Shown: in pieces, positions 17,029-26,175 of the stretch
Layout of the letters: the number at the start of each line of letters is the position of its first letter
Numbering within the stretch: the stretch's first letter is position 1
NCBI RefSeq assembly: GCF_042433605.1
Contig: NZ_JBHLVF010000041.1
DNA: 64,000 nucleotides
Direction: 5' to 3' (one strand)
Origin: Paenibacillus_Z mendelii
Lineage (GTDB): Bacteria; Bacillota; Bacilli; Paenibacillales; Paenibacillaceae
Notes under the pieces: generated by a model
Told to the model about the DNA's origin: nothing
The model's database searches: none
What the model saw: only the letters and a program-made list of their open reading frames with translations
Program-made: the position numbers and the translations under genes

Positions 17029-18087
17029 TCATTTATCCCTGCCAGCTAGCCGCGGTAAATCACGAACAATCTCCACGGTAAACCAGCCAGGAAGCATTTG
17101 ACCTTCTCCATGATCGGCCACGACAAGCTGCGCCATTTCGAGACTGATTTCACTTAACTCTTTGATTAATGCTTTCGCTCGATGGACAAAGCCTTTATGA
17201 TCGTCTCTCAGCGAATCCTTCGTTTCTGGAAGAGTCTTAATCATTTGAGCCCGGAACGACAACGTTAGAAAGTAAAGCAAGTCTCGGTCCGCAGCATCAG
17301 AAGGAAATCTTGCATCCCCATTGATAATTTTATTCAGTTGATATTTTCCATTGAGATTTTTATGGAAGGCTTTGAATTGCAAGGCATGATCAGGCGTTAA
17401 ACAGCCTCTAGCTAGCACCTCTATTTGCTGCGAGGTTTGGTCTGTCTTGAATTCATTCAGCGCATCGCTAAGCATGTGCCAAGAGCGTGGTGTTGAAAAG
17501 GGTTCCTCCGTCTTCGGCGGCTGTGTCCACAGATGATCCGGACGAGCCTGCAGGTATTCAATGACAAAGGGATGGATGGCATGGCTGTATGCCCAATCAA
17601 ACCACTCTTTCGGAGAAACCTTCAATTGAACGTGGAACATTCGATTAATTAGCGCGGATGACATCGGCTTAACAATGGCGCTGTCTTGTGCACGATTCCC
17701 CGCTCCAATGACAATGGAGCCTTCTGGAAGATGGTATTCACCGATTCTACGTTCATGGATCAAGCTGTAGAATGCTTTCTGTACTTCCTGTGAACATGCG
17801 TTCAACTCATCAAGGAAAAGGCAGTAAGGCTCGTTTCTGGCAATGATTTTGGGCGGACAAAATTGGCTTACCCCATTCACGATCTGCGGCACACCAATGA
17901 TGTCTTCCGGTGCAAGCTGACTGCCCAACAAAGACACGCATGGGAGTCCTAAATCCGCAGCGAACTGCTCAACAAGTGATGACTTTCCTATCCCGGGAGG
18001 CCCCCAGATAAACACAGGCCGCACAACGGCAACGTTTAAGAGAATATCCATTAGTTCTTTTTGAGACACGGTAACTCCAATATTCAT
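17029..18087 (-). CDS. MoxR-family AAA+ ATPase
   Basis: 352 residues. Walker A is GPPGIGKSS near residue 30, Walker B is CLFLDELN near residue 110, and a sensor-1 Asn lies in VIGAGNR near residue 145, all in MoxR-type AAA+ order. The C-terminal lid is helical. It is cytoplasmic and remodels partner proteins together with a VWA-domain protein, here the DUF2201/VWA gene one base downstream. AGGGG lies about 11 bases before ATG 18087. Since the partner is interrupted, this ATPase may be orphaned. The substrate is unknown. Confidence 0.92.
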   Translation of the reverse strand: MNIGVTVSQKELMDILLNVAVVRPVFIWGPPGIGKSSLVEQFAADLGLPCVSLLGSQLAPEDIIGVPQIVNGVSQFCPPKIIARNEPYCLFLDELNACSQEVQKAFYSLIHERRIGEYHLPEGSIVIGAGNRAQDSAIVKPMSSALINRMFHVQLKVSPKEWFDWAYSHAIHPFVIEYLQARPDHLWTQPPKTEEPFSTPRSWHMLSDALNEFKTDQTSQQIEVLARGCLTPDHALQFKAFHKNLNGKYQLNKIINGDARFPSDAADRDLLYFLTLSFRAQMIKTLPETKDSLRDDHKGFVHRAKALIKELSEISLEMAQLVVADHGEGQMLPGWFTVEIVRDLPRLAGRDK

Positions 18088-18183
18088 AGATGCATAATTC
18101 CCCTTTAGTACTGTCCAAAGACACGATTTATCCTATTTTACATCAAGGAGATAAAGATTGGAAAAAAGTACAACCTATATGGC

Positions 18184-18211
18184 AAAACCGCCAGGGTCAC
18201 AACCCTGACGG
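18184..18211 (-). terminator. Terminator of the pentapeptide-repeat gene
   Basis: On the minus strand CCGTCAGGGT and ACCCTGGCGG pair (one G-U) around a four-base loop and are followed by TTTTG. It lies 50 bases after the stop of the 18262 gene. Confidence 0.7.
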
Positions 18212-18261
18212 CCGCTTCACAGAAAACAATGAACCTGAATCCCTTCCTCCATCCACATCTA

Positions 18262-18669
18262 TTACTCGGAAATAAGCTTCAAGAGGTCCTCGACGAGAAT
18301 TCCATTAATCTTCATGCCCTTGACTTCACAATCCATGAGCTCTACGTTGCTTAGATCGCACTTTGTAAATTGAGCGCCATGGAAATCACAATGCTCGAAC
18401 CGGACAGGAAGCTTCGCGATATCCGGATTATAATGCAGATCGCCTTCTTTGGGGATACCGATGTTATGGATATACGCGCCTCCCATTTGAGCACCGTCCA
18501 CCTCAAAATGACTCATGTTGGCATTCATGATCTTGGTACCCACAAGGGAAACATCTTCCCAATGCATATGCTCCGCACCGCTAGCCTCGATCTTGGAATA
18601 ATCCAAGCAAGCATGCTTGGCTTCGATGATTTTCCATGCCTCCACAATTTCCAGACGTTCGCACTCCAC
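18262..18669 (-). CDS. Pentapeptide-repeat protein
   Basis: 135 residues from GTG 18669 (GGAGGTG seven to nine bases before). From about residue 20 to 120 the chain shows a loose five-residue periodicity with A/S-x-[FLM]-x-x units, for example SLVGTKIMNANMSHFEVDGA and then FHGAQFTKCDLSNVELMD, building a right-handed quadrilateral helix. Such proteins have many roles, from DNA mimicry to unknown scaffolds. It lies 27 bases after the 18697 gene and is probably co-transcribed with it. Function not assigned. Confidence 0.8.
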   Translation of the reverse strand: MECERLEIVEAWKIIEAKHACLDYSKIEASGAEHMHWEDVSLVGTKIMNANMSHFEVDGAQMGGAYIHNIGIPKEGDLHYNPDIAKLPVRFEHCDFHGAQFTKCDLSNVELMDCEVKGMKINGILVEDLLKLISE

Positions 18670-18696
18670 TATCGTTCACCTCCAATTCGTGTTGGT

Positions 18697-19335
18697 CTAA
18701 TTTCTTGTTTTGCTGCCTTCAAGTTGAATCGCAGAACAGACTTTAGTCGCAAGCTCTGCCGATCGCTCTATATATGACAGGATCTCATCGAATGAAAAGA
18801 CAAGTAATTCTTGCTCGAGCTGGTCTTCCCGGTAGGAGAAATCCATTAATGCCTCCTCCTTGAATCGCTCTAGATCATCGAGATGAATTTCGTCTAATTC
18901 AATCGTCGTGTGAGATGCGATCAGCTCATCTCTTAATCGGCTGCAGTCATATTGTATAATCAGGCGGCCGTTAAGCTTGCGGAAATCGCCATGCCATCGT
19001 TCATACAAACTTGGATCCCGATCGAGCCGGTTTTTAAAATCATGCTTAAAGTAAATAAACTTCATCCAAACATCATCTGCGATCAAATGTGACAGATAAC
19101 CAAGCAAATACTCATCCTTCAACTCCGAACGGTATTGATCAATAAATCGGTCATAATTAATATGTCGGGTACCATCCTCCAGTGAACCTTCAAAATAGTG
19201 AGAGATGTTTTTTTGGTCGTGTGAGGTACACGCATCGGGTGCAATCCCGCCCAGTAGAAAGGCTGACCTATGATCGATATGCAAATTGCTGCAAACCTGA
19301 TCTGAAATAATCAGATGCATCATTCGAGATCCCAT
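18697..19335 (-). CDS. Zinc-dependent phospholipase C-like protein
   Basis: 212 residues. The N-terminal MGSRMMHLIISDQV with His 7, GGIAPDACT with Asp near residue 33, SHYF near residue 46 and GYLSHLIADDVW near residue 82 match the metal-binding His/Asp pattern of the bacterial zinc-dependent phospholipase C/S1-P1 nuclease-like family found as cytoplasmic proteins in Bacillota. There is no signal peptide. The AAGGAGATGAGAT ribosome site fits ATG 19335. The reaction is inferred from fold resemblance only; many of these proteins are uncharacterised. Confidence 0.72.
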   Translation of the reverse strand: MGSRMMHLIISDQVCSNLHIDHRSAFLLGGIAPDACTSHDQKNISHYFEGSLEDGTRHINYDRFIDQYRSELKDEYLLGYLSHLIADDVWMKFIYFKHDFKNRLDRDPSLYERWHGDFRKLNGRLIIQYDCSRLRDELIASHTTIELDEIHLDDLERFKEEALMDFSYREDQLEQELLVFSFDEILSYIERSAELATKVCSAIQLEGSKTRN

Positions 19336-19377
19336 ATCTCATCTCCTTACATTATTACGTTTATTGATGCACGGTGT

Positions 19378-20340
19378 TCATCGACCATCTAAGTGGAACA
19401 CTACCTGCTCTCTATACTGCTTTGTATTTCCGAAACACTGAACCTCTGTACCGTTTGTAACGATTTCAACATGCTGAAAATAATCGCAGCGGAACAGCTT
19501 GGCGCCATTATCTGCGAACACATGGGTATTCCCGATAAATGACGGTCGGTGTCGCGTGACTACCTCATTGCATGGAATAACGACAAGCTGCGCATTGCAA
19601 TATCGGATGAATTCCTCCGAAGTGGATTCGTCTCCTCCATGGTGGGCGGCTTTTAGAAGGAAGGTATCCTTCACTTGATGAGCTTGATCCGAACGCAGCA
19701 GCCTACCCGCTTGACGAGGCCCGCAGTCTCCAGGGAACAAGGCACTGAACTGCCTGTAATGGAGCTTAACGATCACATTCATCTCATTTAGATTCGAACG
19801 CCCGTCTTCATTCACTATTAATTCATCCGGTATGGACAGGATCGTCAAGCTTGCCTCGCTGCCAATTTGAATCGTCTCCCCAGTATGCTCCTGATTAACA
19901 TTCGTGAGAATTAGATCGCTCTCGCTCAGCAGACCTTCAAGTTCTTTCCACAGTACATAATTCAATTCGCCCGCATCATTATTTTTCATTGCGGCATCAG
20001 GCAGCGGTGAGTAAATCAGCTCCTTAATCTTTATCCGGGGCTCACGCAGCAAATCGATAATGCCTCCGAAATGATCATAGTGGAGGTGAGAAAGTATGAG
20101 CCGTTCAATGGTATCTATTCGATGCTCCAGCAAGTAAGGAATAATGACTTTCTCGCCGTGACCTTTCTTTCCCGCATCGATCAGAACATGCGTCTGATTA
20201 TTCCCCGCTGCGGTCGAGATCAGAAAACTGTCCGCCGGATTCCCTTCTGGAATACCAAGGGCGCAGTTTCTCTCTGTATTAAGCTCGAACACTTGGATCC
20301 GACAGAATCCCTCTTCTGGACTGAACGTATGTAATGACAT
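19378..20340 (-). CDS. Metallo-beta-lactamase fold hydrolase, ComEC/Rec2-like
   Basis: 320 residues without signal peptide. The metal motif SHLHYDHFGG (HxHxDH) is near residue 85, followed by FPGDCG near residue 205 and KAAHHGG near residue 230, the set typical of the hydrolase part of ComEC-like proteins. No membrane competence domain is attached, so it is a free-standing hydrolase. GAGGAG lies nine bases before ATG 20340. It stands 43 bases upstream of the 18697 gene on the same strand, so the three genes 20340-18262 may form one unit. Substrate unknown. Confidence 0.85.
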   Translation of the reverse strand: MSLHTFSPEEGFCRIQVFELNTERNCALGIPEGNPADSFLISTAAGNNQTHVLIDAGKKGHGEKVIIPYLLEHRIDTIERLILSHLHYDHFGGIIDLLREPRIKIKELIYSPLPDAAMKNNDAGELNYVLWKELEGLLSESDLILTNVNQEHTGETIQIGSEASLTILSIPDELIVNEDGRSNLNEMNVIVKLHYRQFSALFPGDCGPRQAGRLLRSDQAHQVKDTFLLKAAHHGGDESTSEEFIRYCNAQLVVIPCNEVVTRHRPSFIGNTHVFADNGAKLFRCDYFQHVEIVTNGTEVQCFGNTKQYREQVVFHLDGR

Positions 20341-20511
20341 ATGATTTCACTCCTCACGATTTCGTATTGATGGAATAACAACTTTATCAAAGAATTATAA
20401 AACGCTTACATTCATTTCGCTGCAGCTTGAGTCCATTGCCTCCTTCCTACTATAATTCACCTCTGTTTGTGATGTAAACCTTTTCCTTTCTGACTCTGAA
20501 TACATGAATAA

Positions 20512-20537
20512 GAGCAGGACGCCGTGGCATCCTGCTC
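20512..20537 (-). terminator. Terminator of the 20546 gene
   Basis: GAGCAGGA and TCCTGCTC pair perfectly around a ten-base loop; on the minus strand TTATTC follows. It begins nine bases after the stop codon. Confidence 0.75.
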
Positions 20538-20545
20538 ATGAGTAA

Positions 20546-20971
20546 TCATCCGTTAATCAGATTGCGGATCTGCTCCAAATTGCTCTTGATCTTATCGAGA
20601 CTCTTGTAGTCGATTTTTTGATGATATGCCTGCGACTGCTCCAGCTGATCCTCAAAAAATTGCGATTCGAAATGTTCAGGATTCCCGCCTGTTTCACTGC
20701 GGTAAGCACTCGCTTCCTTCTGTCGCAGCTCCTCCACGGATTGGTCTAATTGCGCAATGGCGCTGCTAAAGTCAGAAGTGATTGCGGATCCGCTTGAAAT
20801 GTGGTCGATCTGATTGCGCAGCTCCTGCTTCATTTGATCCACCTGATTCTGGGTGAGTCCGCTCTCGTTCATATGTTCCGCAATTTGAATGCATGCATCA
20901 AGAAGCTCTTGTATACGTTCATTCTGCTGATGGATAGCAATCCCCTGCCTTCGTCGTCTATGTTTATTCAT
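20546..20971 (-). CDS. Small coiled-coil protein of unknown function
   Basis: 141 residues, strongly basic at the start (NKHRRRRQG) and otherwise rich in Gln, Glu, Ser and Asn. Long helical stretches with leucine/isoleucine spacing (RIQELLDACIQIAEHM, later LDKIKSNLEQIRNLI) suggest coiled coils. No membrane segment and no signal peptide. The ribosome site is poor (AAGG only a few bases from ATG), so expression may be low. It is monocistronic with its own terminator. I do not recognise a family. Confidence 0.6.
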   Translation of the reverse strand: MNKHRRRRQGIAIHQQNERIQELLDACIQIAEHMNESGLTQNQVDQMKQELRNQIDHISSGSAITSDFSSAIAQLDQSVEELRQKEASAYRSETGGNPEHFESQFFEDQLEQSQAYHQKIDYKSLDKIKSNLEQIRNLING

Positions 20972-21095
20972 CCTTATTTTGTGTTAAATTCTTGAATATT
21001 ATGTAAGTTTAAGGCGCTGATTATGATCACGCATAAAATTTCCTTGATGTGGAAAACTATCCCTTGTTGTTATGTTTACGAAGGAGGTGTTAGGA

Positions 21096-21257
21096 ATGTC
21101 CCATCGCGATGAACAGCCAACCAAAGCGGAAGTGCAAACGACGAAGGCGAACAAAATGCCTATTCCAGGTGAAAACGATACGGAGTTTTCCGCCGAGGAA
21201 GCTGCAGAGATATTTACAGAAAACCAGTCTTACGAGAATGAATCGGAAGAAAATTAA
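21096..21257 (+). CDS. Small acidic hydrophilic protein (53 residues)
   Basis: ATG 21096 follows AAGGAGG by eight bases; the frame is open eight codons further up but without a ribosome site. The protein has 53 residues, starts with MSHRDEQPTKAEVQTTKANK and becomes very acidic (FSAEEAAEIFTENQ, then an ESEEN end). It has no hydrophobic core and is probably disordered. A strong terminator follows 17 bases after the stop, so it is a one-gene unit. The length and composition are like small spore or stress proteins, but I see no true SASP motif. Confidence 0.6.
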   Translation: MSHRDEQPTKAEVQTTKANKMPIPGENDTEFSAEEAAEIFTENQSYENESEEN

Positions 21258-21274
21258 GACGGCATCGATACGTA

Positions 21275-21307
21275 AAGCCCGGTTCTTAGCGGAACCGGGC
21301 TTCTTAT
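21275..21307 (+). terminator. Strong terminator after the 53-residue gene
   Basis: AAGCCCGGTTC and GAACCGGGCTT form an 11-base perfect stem around TTAGCG, then CTTATTGATTT. It also lies between convergent genes and may act on the minus strand. Confidence 0.8.
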
Positions 21308-21321
21308 TGATTTATGTTGGT

Positions 21322-21531
21322 TTACTTTGGTTTTCGCTGCAGTTTATGACTCCAGTAGAAGGAAAAATATCCTGCTAAGAACGCGGTTAGCGGGATTAAG
21401 ACCATTGCCAATCGAATGTTCTTCACATTGACCGATTGTCCCCGATCTAATAGCGTCTCTCCAACCCACGAAGCCAAGAAACAGATTGCAACCATTAGAA
21501 ACAGAGGTAATACGCTGGCCAGTTTCTTCAT
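21322..21531 (-). CDS. Small two-helix membrane protein
   Basis: 69 residues. AAAAGGAGA precedes ATG 21531 at a good distance. Helix one covers about residues 4-22 (ASVLPLFLMVAICFLASWVG) and helix two about 42-60; both termini are basic, predicting cytoplasmic ends. It lies 25 bases after the MFS transporter on the same strand and probably shares its transcript. No family recognised. Confidence 0.65.
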   Translation of the reverse strand: MKKLASVLPLFLMVAICFLASWVGETLLDRGQSVNVKNIRLAMVLIPLTAFLAGYFSFYWSHKLQRKPK

Positions 21532-21556
21532 TAGTATTTCTCCTTTTCAGGTCGCC

Positions 21557-22753
21557 CTAAGCACTGCTCTCAACAGCAGCAGGCAGATGAGTTTTATCCG
21601 AGCTGACGCCGAACAGCTTGAGCTTCAGCAAGATCGACAACAAGGCGATAACCGTAAATAAGAGGCCTCCCCATATGATTTCGCGGGTTCCCATGTTAGA
21701 GATGCTCCATCCACCCATAAGAGACCCAACGGTTATTCCCAGGTTTGACGAAGACATGTACAGACTGCTTCCGAACTCCGGTGCAGCCGTCGTTTCTTTA
21801 CTCAGCCAGGTCTGGCTTAAGATCATTCCACCCGAATGCAAGATTCCCCATACGATACTAACAATCACCATAGGAATCGTATAGGTTCCGAGGGTATAGA
21901 CCAGATAGTAGATCATCAGTAATAAAAGCGGATAAACAATCACCGTTTTCTTTACATTCAAGTGCAAGAAATGACTAAGTATAAACGTTCCCATAATGCC
22001 GAAAAAGCCAAAAATCATCAGCATCACGCTAACTCCGGTCGGATTGATTTCCGTTACCTGACCGATATAATCAGCAAAGTAGCTGTAGACGGAAAACAAC
22101 GCAGAAAACACCAGCATAACCGTAACCATGCTTAGCCATACAGGTGCTTTTCCCAGAATGCTGAACTGTTTCCCATATGAAGCCCGCTCGGCCACAGGCA
22201 TTGAAGGCAGCCATAACATCATTCCTATTGCACCCAAACCGCTGACAGCAGCGCCGAACAAGAATGCCGCTTGTAACGAGAGCTGTTCAGCCAAGAATGA
22301 TGTAATGGGAACGCCCAGAAGAAGAGCGACAGATGCACCCGCGAAGACGTTGGCAACAGCCTTCGATTTCTTGTCCGGCGGGGACAGCTGCATGGCGACG
22401 GCTATCGATAATGAAATCAATAACGAGAGAAGGAACGCAGGTAGAATCCGAAAGACAAGCATGAATGTAAAGCTGGATGAGAATGCGAAGGCAATATTAG
22501 AAAATGTAAACAACAGCATAACCGTCACTAACGCCTTCTTACGATTGATTCCCGAGCTGAACAACGTAACGAATGGTCCCGCAATCGCGACGACAAGGGC
22601 AAACACACTGACCAGCAAGCCTGCTTGTGAAGATGTAATATGGTATTTGTTCTGAACCTGGGGCAGGACCCCAATGACGCCCATTTCGGTTGTGATGGCG
22701 GCAAACACACTTAAAGATAGAAGAAAAATTAAGAATTGATTCCGTCTTTGCAT
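21557..22753 (-). CDS. MFS transporter, DHA1/AraJ-like efflux family
   Basis: 398 residues with 12 predicted helices. The N-terminal half has the loop motif SGINRKKALV between helices 2 and 3 and a Pro-Gly-rich helix 5 (GASVALLLGVPITSFLAEQ) characteristic of drug:proton antiporters of the AraJ/YdhP type. The product is an inner-membrane exporter of small molecules (sugar or drug). It has a recognisable promoter at 22829-22857 and a weak AGCAGG ribosome site. The substrate is not inferable. Confidence 0.9.
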   Translation of the reverse strand: MQRRNQFLIFLLSLSVFAAITTEMGVIGVLPQVQNKYHITSSQAGLLVSVFALVVAIAGPFVTLFSSGINRKKALVTVMLLFTFSNIAFAFSSSFTFMLVFRILPAFLLSLLISLSIAVAMQLSPPDKKSKAVANVFAGASVALLLGVPITSFLAEQLSLQAAFLFGAAVSGLGAIGMMLWLPSMPVAERASYGKQFSILGKAPVWLSMVTVMLVFSALFSVYSYFADYIGQVTEINPTGVSVMLMIFGFFGIMGTFILSHFLHLNVKKTVIVYPLLLLMIYYLVYTLGTYTIPMVIVSIVWGILHSGGMILSQTWLSKETTAAPEFGSSLYMSSSNLGITVGSLMGGWSISNMGTREIIWGGLLFTVIALLSILLKLKLFGVSSDKTHLPAAVESSA

Positions 22754-22828
22754 AAGAAGTAAACCTGCTCTTTCACATGAAAGTTAGTTGTGGGCACCAG
22801 AACTTTGGTTATTCTTGGTACCCGCTTC

Positions 22829-22857
22829 ATCATATCAAGTGATGGTTTATACCTCAA
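22829..22857 (-). promoter_or_regulatory. Sigma-A-like promoter for the MFS transporter
   Basis: On the minus strand TTGAGG (22852-22857) and TATGAT (22829-22834) are 17 bases apart. The predicted start lies about 70 bases before ATG 22753. Confidence 0.5.
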
Positions 22858-22903
22858 GACAATGCTGTTCTTCATCCAAAAGTTTTCATTAGTAATCAAC
22901 ATG

Positions 22904-24268
22904 TCATCGATTCACGCTCTTGGGGTTCGCCTTCAACCAATCCAACATCTCATCCAATGTATGTACCGGTACGATATTCAAGCTGGCTGCGCCCTTGCGC
23001 GCATCTGCTTCTTGACCCGCAGGAACGAAGAAGACATCCGCTTGCGACCGCTCAACGGCATAGGCTTTCTGCTCAATTCCACCAATCGGTCCCACGTTGC
23101 CTTGGGCATCGATTGTTCCGGTGCCCGCGATGCGATTACCGTATGTCACGCCGCCCGGCGTTAATTGGTCCATGAGTGTAAGAGCAAGAACTGCACCGTG
23201 CGAGGGACCGCCTTGGTAGACGAGATACGAACGGAAATGCACATCCTTCGGAAGGTCAACCTGAACATGATCCTCGATTTCAATGCCGAATACAGCCTTC
23301 GTGGGATCGTCGCCGCTTTCCTTGGTTTTCACCGTCACGCTTAACCTTTGTTCGTTCCGTATGAGCGTCACCTTAACTTCCTCTCCCGGTTGAACGCTGC
23401 TCATTTGGCCGGCCAGCTCGGCATAGGAGGATAGTGGCTGGTCGTTCATGGCAACGATCAGATCCCCAGGCTCCAGTATCCCATCAGCCGGGCTCCCGGC
23501 CGTGAGCTGAACAATCTGTACACCGGATGGAACGACTCCCCTTCCAATCCCTAGTTTGTGGAAGGCCAGTGCACTGCCGATCTGATTCGCATCGACTCTT
23601 TGCAGGCGGACCGCCTGTTGAATCTCTCCGATTGAAATACTTGTATCTCTTTTCTCAAGCTGCACATGAGGAAACAGAGCGGCATAGAGCCAATCGATCG
23701 GAAATGCCGGCCGCTCAATGACGAGTACGCCATCTATCGATCCTTTTGCCTCGCCGCCATCAACAGCAGCATACCGGTTCATATTGATGGTATAGCCGGG
23801 AGAGGTAACCTGATAGCTCGTAGGCCACAACAGCACTACTCCTGCACTGACGATCACAGCCAGCACCACGGTACTTCGCCATGGCCATCCCTTCCTTCGA
23901 CGTCTCTCTTCATAGACGAGATCAATGATAGTCAGAAGCAAGGTTCCTCCGACGATGATCGGAACCGATATTAACTCGTAAGGATCACGAACGAGGTATA
24001 CGGCTAGGCATGCACTGCCGCTGACGATCAGCCAGCGCAGAAGCTGGATCCACCAACGCTGTCCGCGGCCGGAGACCAGCCCGGCCAATGCGCCCAATAA
24101 CCATAGAAGCGGTATCAGCACAAGAATAGCAGACAACCACTGGATTTGATCAATCCAGTACAGGTCCCCCCACCGGACCGGATCCCCTAACCAGCTTATT
24201 TCAACGCATACCGCTAGAGCACCAACCAGCACATAGCCGGTTATATATAAACGGTTCCCAGTCGTCAC
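22904..24268 (-). CDS. Membrane-bound PDZ-Lon (S16) serine protease with multi-helix N-terminus
   Basis: 454 residues from GTG 24268 (AAGGAGGA before it). The first about 170 residues hold five hydrophobic helices. A PDZ domain follows near 245-320 (SPADGILEPGDLIVAMN). The C-terminal Lon protease domain has the nucleophile in GGPSHGAV near residue 355 and the catalytic Lys in GIEQKAYA near residue 405. The relative YlbL has the PDZ-Lon pair but only one N-terminal helix, so the extra helices are notable. The protease part would lie outside the membrane. Substrates are unknown; YlbL takes part in DNA-damage checkpoint recovery in Bacillus. Confidence 0.85.
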   Translation of the reverse strand: MTTGNRLYITGYVLVGALAVCVEISWLGDPVRWGDLYWIDQIQWLSAILVLIPLLWLLGALAGLVSGRGQRWWIQLLRWLIVSGSACLAVYLVRDPYELISVPIIVGGTLLLTIIDLVYEERRRRKGWPWRSTVVLAVIVSAGVVLLWPTSYQVTSPGYTINMNRYAAVDGGEAKGSIDGVLVIERPAFPIDWLYAALFPHVQLEKRDTSISIGEIQQAVRLQRVDANQIGSALAFHKLGIGRGVVPSGVQIVQLTAGSPADGILEPGDLIVAMNDQPLSSYAELAGQMSSVQPGEEVKVTLIRNEQRLSVTVKTKESGDDPTKAVFGIEIEDHVQVDLPKDVHFRSYLVYQGGPSHGAVLALTLMDQLTPGGVTYGNRIAGTGTIDAQGNVGPIGGIEQKAYAVERSQADVFFVPAGQEADARKGAASLNIVPVHTLDEMLDWLKANPKSVNR

Positions 24269-24354
24269 CGAACTCCTCCTTTATTGTTCACACGGGATAT
24301 CCGAATTGTAACCTCTAATTCTTCGAATAGGAATAAAAGATTTCATAATGAAGA

Positions 24355-24389
24355 AAAGGAACAATCCGTGCTGCAGGACTGTCCCTTTC
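24355..24389 (-). terminator. Terminator of the radical SAM gene
   Basis: On the minus strand AAAGGGACAGTCC and GGATTGTTCCTTT pair with a few wobbles around TGCAGCAC and run into TTTTCTTC. It follows the 24456 stop by about 65 bases. Confidence 0.65.
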
Positions 24390-24455
24390 ATTTGTTACCC
24401 TTTGCAAGAGAAACGTTACACCTATGCACCTAGCCATGATCAATGGGTTAATGGA

Positions 24456-25274
24456 TTAGGGAGCAAACCCCTTCTGACTTAACAAGACCTGCCCCTTCGG
24501 AAATACGCGGTTAAATCTGTCATACACGACAAGGTAAGCGGACGGATCGTACCATTCCGTTAAGCCTTGTTGCTCATACAACGATCGCATCCCTAATCGG
24601 CTCGTACGCTTGCCGCCGCTGCCGTCTCCCATATAATAGTCGTCCACGCACACCCGGTTTACCAGTGGCAGCAATAGTTCTGGGAAGGCTTCACTGCTCG
24701 GCAGGATTGGGGCGATGGTTGCTTGGGTCGGAACGCCTGCATCAGCTAATAACTGAAGCGTCTTTAATCTGGCCTTGATTGGAGGGGCATCCGGTGTAAA
24801 ATGTTTTCGGATATCATCCTGATCCGTTTCTACCGTCATGCTCACCCGGACTCTGTCCTTTAACAGCAGAAACAAACCAATATCTCTTCGGACAAGCGGA
24901 CTTCGGGTCTGCACGAATAGAAAATCAGGCGGATCCTCGACCATGACCTCCAATAACGATCTCGTGACCTTCTCCTTCAACTCCACCGGCTGATAGGGAT
25001 CCGTACTGGATGACATGAATATGGTGACCTTTCCCTTGTCCTTAGCCCGTCGAAGCTCTTTGCGAAGCAAATCGGCTGCACCCTGCTTAATGTCCACCCA
25101 AGTCCCCCACTCCTGCTTCCGAAATGCAGCTACCGGCATTTGACGGACGTAGCAGTAAGAACATCCGAACGCACAACCCGTATAGGGATTCAGAGAATGA
25201 CTGTAATCAGCAAGAAAGCCGGTTCCTTTATTAAGAAGGGTCTTGGGATTTTTGTATAGAAGTTCACTTTTCAT
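24456..25274 (-). CDS. Radical SAM protein, spore photoproduct lyase-like family
   Basis: 272 residues. The iron-sulfur motif CAFGCSYC near residue 34 has the CxxxCxxC spacing, in a setting (SLNPYTGCAFGCSYCYVR) typical of the SPL-like Rv2578c group. FMSSSTDPYQPVE near residue 90 and VSMTVETDQDD near residue 147 are further family blocks. True spore photoproduct lyase is about 340 residues with an extra C-terminal Cys; the role of this shorter group is unsettled, with DNA repair and a partner of RecA-independent pathways being suggested. The ribosome site is weak. Confidence 0.85.
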   Translation of the reverse strand: MKSELLYKNPKTLLNKGTGFLADYSHSLNPYTGCAFGCSYCYVRQMPVAAFRKQEWGTWVDIKQGAADLLRKELRRAKDKGKVTIFMSSSTDPYQPVELKEKVTRSLLEVMVEDPPDFLFVQTRSPLVRRDIGLFLLLKDRVRVSMTVETDQDDIRKHFTPDAPPIKARLKTLQLLADAGVPTQATIAPILPSSEAFPELLLPLVNRVCVDDYYMGDGSGGKRTSRLGMRSLYEQQGLTEWYDPSAYLVVYDRFNRVFPKGQVLLSQKGFAP

Positions 25275-25324
25275 TCCGATCGCGAGATGCTGTCATCTCA
25301 ACTCTTCCTCCTTCGGTCGATCTG

Positions 25325-26049
25325 CTATTTCGCATCATGGAATAGGATTCCAAGGCTATATCTCGTGCCCGATGTTACGGTGCTGACGCCGTGGCGAATC
25401 GTGGTTTTGTAATAGCCGCGGGAGCCTGATACAGGCCGGTGATTCGTTGGGAAGATAAGACCCTCCCCTTGCTCCAATGTAATCACATGCCCTCTACTTT
25501 GCGCCCTTGGCCGCTGCTCCACGAGCAGAAATTCGCCGCCTGCGTAATCCGCGCCTCTCTCATTCAAGGCAAATACGGCTTGGAACGGGAAGGCGACTTC
25601 GCCATACAAGTCCTGATGCAGGCAGTTGTATCCCCCCGCTTCATATTTAAGAATCAATGGGGTTGAGCGCTGCTGCCCCTGCTGATGACAGTGATCAAGA
25701 AACGACTTCAGATCGGCAGGATAGACGGGATCGCGCCCAAGCCGGCCCAGCCAACGATTGGCTGTGACCGCTAATTCCGGGTATAACCCTTCTCGAAGCA
25801 GCTGCAGCAGGTCAGGCAGGGGGCTTGATAATATTTGTAGGTTCCGATTCCAAACCGGTACCTCGCCATATCAATCGTATTTCGAAAATGAGCTTCTTCC
25901 TCGTAGGTGTCCATAATAGCACGGCACTGGTCCTTATCCAATAGAGCGGGAATCGGAGCATAGCCCTGCTCGTCCAATGTCTGCTGTATTGAATTCCAAT
26001 TCAACGCAGCCAGCCGTTCTAGAAGCCGATTAGGCATGCTTCCTATCAT
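25325..26049 (-). pseudogene. 2OG-Fe(II) oxygenase gene with a one-base frameshift
   Basis: ATG 26049 (GGAGGAG before it) opens a frame of 92 residues that goes out of frame inside a run of five C at about 25825 and stops soon after. The +1 frame continues as PDLLQLLREGLYPELAVTAN, through a stretch near 25700, and into YEAGGYNCLHQDLYGEVAFP, ending at 25325. The iron ligands are there: HQD and a distal His in RHGVSTV, with the 2OG-binding Arg in its normal place after it (TRYSLG). Adding one C restores a 242-codon gene. It could be a sequencing error in a homopolymer, a phase-variable tract or real decay. Relatives hydroxylate protein or DNA-base substrates. Confidence 0.8.
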
Positions 26050-26175
26050 CGTGTAGGCTCCTCCATCTGGATAATTATTTCTATAAAGTTTGTTGTATTC
26101 GATTGTCCTATTACAGTATAACCCTCCTATCGGCCATACGTACGCGTTTTCGAATAGGATAGCAAGATATCGATA

